The notes under the pieces: model-generated
The model's input: the letters and a program-made list of their open reading frames with translations, nothing else
Told to the model about the DNA's origin: nothing
Database searches by the model: none
Shown here: piece by piece, positions 58,743 through 64,000 of the stretch
How the letters are laid out: each line of letters begins with the position of its first letter
How positions within the stretch are numbered: the first letter of the stretch is position 1
Assembly (NCBI RefSeq): GCF_003597395.2
Contig: NC_133774.1
Location: 43,871,299 to 43,935,298 of the forward strand
Direction of reading: 5' to 3'
DNA length: 64,000 nt
Origin: Chelonoidis abingdonii
Lineage: Eukaryota; Chordata; Testudines; Testudinidae
Program-made: the position numbers and the translations under genes

Positions 58743-59071
58743 GGGTATGGCTACACTTGGAGATGTGCAGCGCTGGGAGTTACAGCTGTCTTCGTACAGC
58801 TGTGTAGGGACAGCGCTGCACTGTGGCCACACTGACACCTACCAGCACTGCAGTGTGGCCACATTTGCAGCATTTGCAGGCTGTTGGGAGTGGTGCATTG
58901 TGGGCAGCTATCCCACAGAGCACCTCATCCCATTTTGGTGCCGTGGGTTGTGGGAAGGGGACGGAAGGGTGCGGGTCATTCCGCTTTCTGTCCCAACGCC
59001 CTGTGGTGCATCGCTTCACATCTCCAGCAGTTTGGCGCCATTGTGAGTCTACAGCATGATTTCTGTTGGAA

Positions 59072-60309
59072 ATGGAGCCCAAGCTGCTGAGGACTTTGCT
59101 GATGAATGTCGCCAGCACATCACGTTTGGCAGTTGAGCTATTCCTTCAGCTCCAAAGTGACAGTGAGGAGTCCGACGATGATATCGATTTGCCTGACGTG
59201 TGTGACAATAAATTGCTTGTGGCAGTAACGGACATGCTCAGCACCGTGGAACGCTGCCTTTGGGCTCGGGAAACAAGCACTGAGTGGTGGGATCACATCG
59301 TCATGGAAGTCTGGGATGACGAGCAGTGGCTGCAGAACTTTAGGATGAGAAAAGCCACTTTCTGGGACTGTGTGAGGAGCTCGCCCCACCCTGCGGCGCA
59401 AGGACACGAGATTGAGAGCTGCCCTGTCAGTGGAGAAGCGGGTGGCTATTGCAATCTGGAAGATGGCAACTCCAGACAGCTACCGATCGGTCGCGAACCA
59501 GTTTGGAGTGGGAAAGTCGACCGTTGGAATAGTGTTGATGCAAGTTTGCAGGGCCATTAATCGCATCCTGCTAAGAAGAACCGTGACTCTGGGGAACGTG
59601 CAGGACATTCTGGATGGCTTTGCACAAATGGGTTTCCCTAACTGTGGAGGGGCGATAGATGGGACGCATATTCCTATTCTGGCACCACCCCACCTGGCAT
59701 CCGAGTACATTAATCGGAAGGGGTATTTCTCTATGGTTCTCCAGGCGCTTGTGGATCACCGTGGGCGTTTCATTGACATTTACACAGGCTGGCCTGGAAA
59801 GGTGCATGATGCACGCATCTTTCGGAACAGTGGCCTGTTCAGGAAGCTGCAGGCCGGGACTTTTTTCCCAGACCGGAAGATCACAGTAGGGGACGTCGAA
59901 ATGCCCATTGTGATCCTTGGAGACCCCGCTTACCCGTTAATGCCTTGGCTCATGAAACCGTATACAGGGAAGCTTGACAGGAGCAAGGACCGGTTCAACT
60001 ACAGGCTGAGCCGGTGCAGAATGACTGTGGAGTGTGCTTTTGGCCGTTTAAAGGGCGCTGGAGATGTCTTTATGGAAGCTAGACTTGGGGGAAAGCAGCA
60101 TCCCTGCGGTTATATCCGCGTGCTGTACCCTCCATAATATTTGTGAAGGGAAGGGTGAAACATTCAGTGACGAATGGACCTCCGAGGTTCAACGCCTGGA
60201 GGCTGAATTTGCACAGCCAGAGAGCAGGGCTACTAGAGAGGCCCAGCACAGGGCTACAAGGATTAGGGATGCCTTGAGGGAGCAATTTGAGGCTGAAAGC
60301 CAACAGTAA
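59072..60309 (+). pseudogene. Harbinger (HARBI1-like) DDE transposase with few frameshifts
   Basis: The N-terminal frame (ATG 59072) has an acidic cluster (SDSEESDDDID) and a segment EWWDHIV...WLQNFRMRK. It loses frame at about 59360-59400 by small deletions. The central frame (open 59412-60137, 241 codons) holds a helix-turn-helix (SVANQFGVGKSTV, residues 26-38 of that frame). Its catalytic triad is D83 in G-A-I-D-G-T-H, D171 in L-G-D-P-A-Y-P-L and E207 in V-E-C-A-F-G-R-L-K, with D-E spacing 36. A frame change at about 60040-60065 leads to the C-terminal frame (60064-60309), with A-C-C-T-L-H-N-I-C-E and a charged coiled tail. All catalytic residues are present, yet at least two breaks block translation. 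The protein would cut the TIRs and integrate at TWA. Confidence 0.9.
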
Positions 60310-60404
60310 TGTTTGGTGCCTTGCACGGGAGTGAAGTGCAGTGGTTACAATGATTTGCAGTGCCTGTTTTTCCTTGGGGTACAGTATGTTTCACTTTCTG
60401 CAAT

Positions 60405-60441
60405 AATAAAAACTGTTTTAAAAGCCAAGAAATCATTTATT
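60405..60441. terminator. Opposed polyadenylation signals of the two Harbinger genes
   Basis: AATAAA at 60405-60410 on the plus strand lies about 95 bp after the transposase stop. TTTATT at 60436-60441 is AATAAA on the minus strand, after the accessory gene. They face each other across 25 bp. Confidence 0.65.
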
Positions 60442-62205
60442 GAAAATACAGTAAGTAAAAGGGCAGGGGGGGTAGGGTGGTGAACTGTACAGTCAGAGGT
60501 TTGAATATGTCCTGCCTGGAGTGCTGTGCAATGCCTGCTGCACTTCAGGATTAAAATGCTGCATGGTGATGGGGGTTGAGTGCAGAGGGTAAGGGTCGTA
60601 GTTCTCAGGGCTGGTAGGTGAACGTACAGGTGTTGGGGGCAGCTGGTGGTGGTAAGAACCTGGATGCTGGAGAAGGGGGTTTTGAGCAACATTGGGGCAC
60701 AAGGGAGAGAGCTTTGGGATGGGGGGGGGGCAGCACAGTAGTGCTCTGCCTGCATGGCTACCAGTGACTGCATACAGTCCGTTTGGCGCGCCAGGAGGCT
60801 TATCAGCTGCTTTGTGCTTTTCTTCTTAGCCAATTCCTTTCTCCTGCTTTCTGTTTCCCTCCACTGTGCTGAATTTTTTCTCTCCAGTCCTGCAGCCTCT
60901 TACTCTCTCTGGCAGACTGATTCATAACTGCTTTCACCAAATCTTCTTTGCTTTTTCTTGGTTTCCTCCTCAGGTTCTGTAGCTTTTTTTCAGCAGTCTG
61001 TGATAGAGATGGATTACTGGTACTATTCAAGGACACTTAGAAAAAAAACAGAAATAGAAACATTTATTACAGGGGCTGCATTGTTTATAATCACAGTTAA
61101 GGAGTTTTTAATCTCATTTGTAGCATCCTTTACACATAGCATAGCACAGAGAGGCCACAGCAGCGAAGACATGGTGAGTAATGGGGAATAAGTGATTAAT
61201 GGCTGCTGTGGCTCACCTGGGAAGGGCAACTGCTTGAGTCAGGGCTGCACTGGGGTTTCTGTGCATTGGAGAAAGCAGAGAGCAGCTAGGGGGAAACTGC
61301 ACTGAACACTACCCCTACCTTTTCCATAGGATTTTATCCTGCCAGATATCTTGTTGCTGTGGGTTACCTGGGAAGAGCGGGAGGGTCTTCTCCAGCAATG
61401 CGGATTCCGCCCTGGTCCCTGTGCAGCAATGGTGTCCCCACCCCTCACGGCACAGTGGCGTGGACGCGTTAGCCTGACTGGGACAAGGACCACAGTGGCT
61501 CTCCCTATAAACTTGCACAAGCACATTGCCCACGCTCTGGCTGAAACTTTTGAAGAGATTACAGAGGCCGATTACCGAGACGTGATAGACCACATCAATG
61601 GGCTATTCCACATCTAGGCATGCATGCATGCAGCCATAACCCCCTGCCCCTCCCAAAACATTTCCATCCTTAAAATAAAAGCTGCTTACCGGGAACCCGC
61701 TCCTCTGCTGCTTCTTCACCAACAAGTTCCAGCTGCTCCGACTGACTACCTTCCTCCTGGCTTGAAAAGAGCTCCTGGCTGCATGCCTCCTGGGACTCCG
61801 GGGTGTCTCCCACCACCCCAGTACCCTCACTCTCAGTTTCCTCTACCCCCTCCCCCTCCTCTCCCTGCTCTGAACTGTCCATTGTGGTCCTCGGATTGGC
61901 AGTGGGGTCACCCCCAAGTATTGCATCCAGCTCCAAGTAAAAACGGCAGGTCGTGGGGGCAGCACCTGAGCAGCGGTTTCCCTCACGGGCTTTGCAATAG
62001 GCACTTCGCAGCTCCTTTACTTTAACCCTGCACTACACCGTGTCCCATTCATGGCCCCTTTCCACCATAGACGTTGATATCTGCCCATAGGTATCATAAT
62101 TCCTACGGCTGGAGCACAGCTGTGACTGTGCAGCTTCCTCACCAAAAACACTAATGAGGTCCAGCAGCTCGCCAGTGCTCCATGCTGGGGCTCATTTGGC
62201 GCATG
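60430..62205 (-). pseudogene. Harbinger Myb/SANT-like DNA-binding protein, two-exon, broken
   Basis: On the minus strand the first part (about 62205-61690) reads W-S-T-x-E-L-L-D-L-I, then N-Y-D-T-Y-G-Q-I-S, then K-V-K-E-L-R-S-A-Y, the layout of a Myb/SANT trihelix. An acidic block follows (MDSSEQGEEGEGVEETESEG). A GTAAGCAG donor lies at 61689-61682. A pyrimidine tract and AG precede 61035, where a basic exon starts (S-Q-T-A-E-K-K-L-Q-N-L-R-R-K-P-R-K-S-K-E-D), helical and Gln-rich at its end. At least one stop and frame change lie in the Myb part. Such proteins assist transposase import and end binding. The splice sites are inferred. Confidence 0.7.
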
Positions 62206-62598
62206 GAGGCATGGTCACTGATTGATTGCTCAGCCAGGTGTGGAGTGTAATCAAACAGGAAGGGGATTTTTAAAATTCCCGGGGCATTTAAAGGGCGGGT
62301 CACCTGAGCCCAGGGCAGTGGATTGCGAAACAATGAGCAGAGTGGCTGAAAAGGTATTCTGGGATACCTCCTAATACCCTGGAGGCCAATAACAGTGCTT
62401 TTGCTGGCCACACTTAATGAGCAGCGCTGCATCACCAGCGCTGGAATCGTTACACCCCAAGCAGATCAGGTATACAGCCAGCGCTGCAGCCAGGGAGTTG
62501 CAGCGCTGGCTGTACCTTGCAAGTGTGGACACAGAGTAAGTTGCAGCGCTGTAAACCCACCACCAGCACTGCAACTCTCCAGTGTAGCCAAGCCCTAA

Positions 62599-63170
62599 AA
62601 TCCTTTTAAAGGTTAATGTGCCAGAGTGTCACTTTGAATATCAAAGTATTCACTATCAAAATCATCCCCGCAAGGAGTGCCAATCTGCCTGATTTGAGGA
62701 AAAAAGGGAGTAAGAGTTTCTGACTTTGAGTCAGTGTGGTTCACCTGCCTGAGCACTCCATTAGCCTGTCTTGAAGATGACTGGAAGAGGAGGAAATGTT
62801 TTATGATGTACAAAGGCCCAAAAGGGTCTGCAGTCTCAACAACAAAGAAAGGGATGTATGGTAATCTTAGTTTTTGCCTTAAAAGTATTATAAATCTCAT
62901 GTTTTCTCAGGGGTTTCCTTGGAGAGCCCAGGCTGTCTATATTAAGATTTTCTGAAATCCTTCCCCATATGCTCTTGCTCTCTGGTGTAGCTCTTCCATG
63001 GGATGCTAGCGTATACCAGCTGCCAGCATTTTTAATCACTGTTTCATTTAGGCCTGATCAGAGCATGTCTAGATGTTAGTGTGGTAAAATATCTGGACTT
63101 GGTAAGAATGTTTGCAGTAGGAGGCCTGCATTGACTTTTTAATTTTTCCTTTATAGAGGTGTGGGTATCT
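62599..63170. other. No feature recognised
   Basis: AT-rich unique-looking DNA. Confidence 0.4.
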
Positions 63171-63278
63171 TAAATGCAACAACATATTTCAATCCATTTA
63201 TTATCATTTATATCTTTACAATTTTAAATGCAACAACATATTTCAATCCATTTATTATCATTTATATCTTTACAATTT
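63171..63278 (+). repeat. Perfect 54-bp tandem duplication
   Basis: The unit beginning TAAATGCAACAACATATTTC (63171-63224) is repeated without any change at 63225-63278. The unit is AT-rich and non-coding. Confidence 0.98.
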
Positions 63279-63373
63279 TTATTACAATAGTTTCCAGGAT
63301 GCAGAGTGTTTATGTTTAGGCTATTTGTATAACAGTCTCCACATGTGACATTTAAATGCTAGCACAGTTATAA

Positions 63374-63468
63374 CTCTGAGGCACCTGGTATTGGCCACTG
63401 TTGGAAGACTGGATACTGGGCTAGATGGACCTTTGGTCTGACCCAGTATGGCTATTCTTATGTTCTTC
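63374..63468 (+). mobile_element. CR1 LINE 3' end fragment
   Basis: CTCTGAGGCACCTGGTATTG, ACTGTTGGAAGACTGGATAC, CTAGATGGACCTTTGGTCTG and CCCAGTATGGCTATTCTTATG form the diagnostic CR1 tail. Only the last 95 bp are present, a typical 5' truncation. Confidence 0.95.
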
Positions 63469-64000
63469 ATTGAGATGACTGACATGAATTAACATGTCAG
63501 AATGCCCATGTCTCAGTCTATATGTGCCTCACATCCAGTCAAAAACAGCTTCCTTCCTTGCCCCCGTAAAAAGGCTGGCAACATTTGCTGAAAACACACC
63601 CTTTCAGGAGTGTTAAATCTCTTGGGAAAGGGTTTAATTGGTTATGCTGACTCACTGAGGCAGGAAACTCATTGCCCCATCTGGTTATAAAAAAGAAGAG
63701 GATTTTTGAGGGAGAAAATCTAGGATGTGGTCTGAATAATCCAGATGGAGGAAATTTAGGGGCAGCTAATTGTAGGGAGAAGATTTGAGCTAGTCTTTAT
63801 TACCTTATTCTTGTTTGTTTGTTTCTTAATGAATCCAGATTTCACAAACACAAATTAGTTATTGCTAGACAAGGAAAGCAGTTGTCCAATTCTTCTGCAT
63901 TGGGTGTTGAATTTAGCTTTTCTGTCCATACCACTGACCAAACTCGCTTCAATCATGGTTGAGAGAAGGCTAGAGGGAACTGAATATCAACTATTGCTTA
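63469..64000. other. No feature recognised
   Basis: AT-rich sequence with TTTGTTTGTTTG at 63812-63824 and no recognisable genes. Confidence 0.4.

Larger units (their letters stand above)
58743..62595 (+). mobile_element. Complete PIF/Harbinger transposon, 3853 bp, best preserved copy
   Basis: GGGTATGGCTACACTTGGAG and CTCCAGTGTAGCCAAGCCC are the inverted ends. TAA duplicates flank them (58740-58742 and 62596-62598). Subterminal CAGCGCTG palindromes lie at 58768 and 58811 on the left and at 62422, 62436, 62479, 62501 and 62544 on the right. It encodes a transposase (plus, 59072-60309) and a Myb/SANT-like protein (minus, about 62205-60430) in convergent order. AATAAA signals at 60405-60410 (plus) and 60441-60436 (minus) face each other. 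Frames are broken but much closer to intact than in the copy at 17382. Confidence 0.95.

Noticed and set aside
63171..63278. Possible CRISPR-like direct repeats
   Set aside because: Only two adjacent units with no spacer, in a vertebrate-type genome.

Overview
This window looks like sauropsid, most probably turtle, nuclear DNA from a gene-poor or intronic stretch. The basis is recognition of repeat families: a CR1 LINE with the typical 3' end (two copies), Penelope-like elements, several hAT and PIF/Harbinger DNA transposons, CORE-SINE/MIR relics and many short palindromic MITEs. The turtle assignment is inference from memory of these repeats. I found no host protein-coding exon, no tRNA or rRNA gene, no CRISPR array and nothing bacterial. 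Most long open frames are chance frames in GC-rich repeats.

Layout. 1-2946 is the truncated, decayed end of a Harbinger element on the minus strand. 2947-9000 holds palindromic MITEs, a TA-flanked MITE, a MIR relic and unassigned AT-rich DNA. 9035-9454 and 9724-10444 are short GC-rich hAT-like elements. 14447-14651 is a foldback retroelement with a 13-bp target duplication. 16411-22858 is a large hAT element whose broken transposase (minus strand) resembles vertebrate KIAA1586-type proteins. A complete 3.8-kb Harbinger element (17382-21163) has jumped into it and cut that frame in two. 27002-28188 is a third Harbinger-like, non-autonomous element. 30015-31154 is a hAT element carrying a solo LTR. 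33437-33624 and 34514-36110 are Penelope-like or foldback elements, the latter with a second copy nested inside. 38245-39012 is the 3' end of another hAT transposon with a transposase C-terminus. 40746-41312 is an LTR-like repeat. 51580-54916 is a CR1 LINE with a dead reverse transcriptase, split by a 1.8-kb hAT element. 54950-56125 is a CORE-SINE split by a 0.9-kb hAT-like element. 58743-62595 is a second, better preserved Harbinger element. A perfect 54-bp tandem duplication (63171-63278) and a CR1 tail (63374-63468) close the window.

How parts work together. The Harbinger copies keep the two-gene plan of the superfamily: a DDE transposase on the plus strand and a Myb/SANT-like DNA-binding protein on the minus strand. 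The genes converge tail to tail, with opposed polyadenylation signals about 25 bp apart, and lie between termini studded with the palindrome CAGCGCTG. All reading frames seen are broken, so nothing here appears able to move. The target duplications let the order of insertion be read directly: old SINEs and LINEs first, then hAT and Penelope elements, then Harbinger elements and MITEs.
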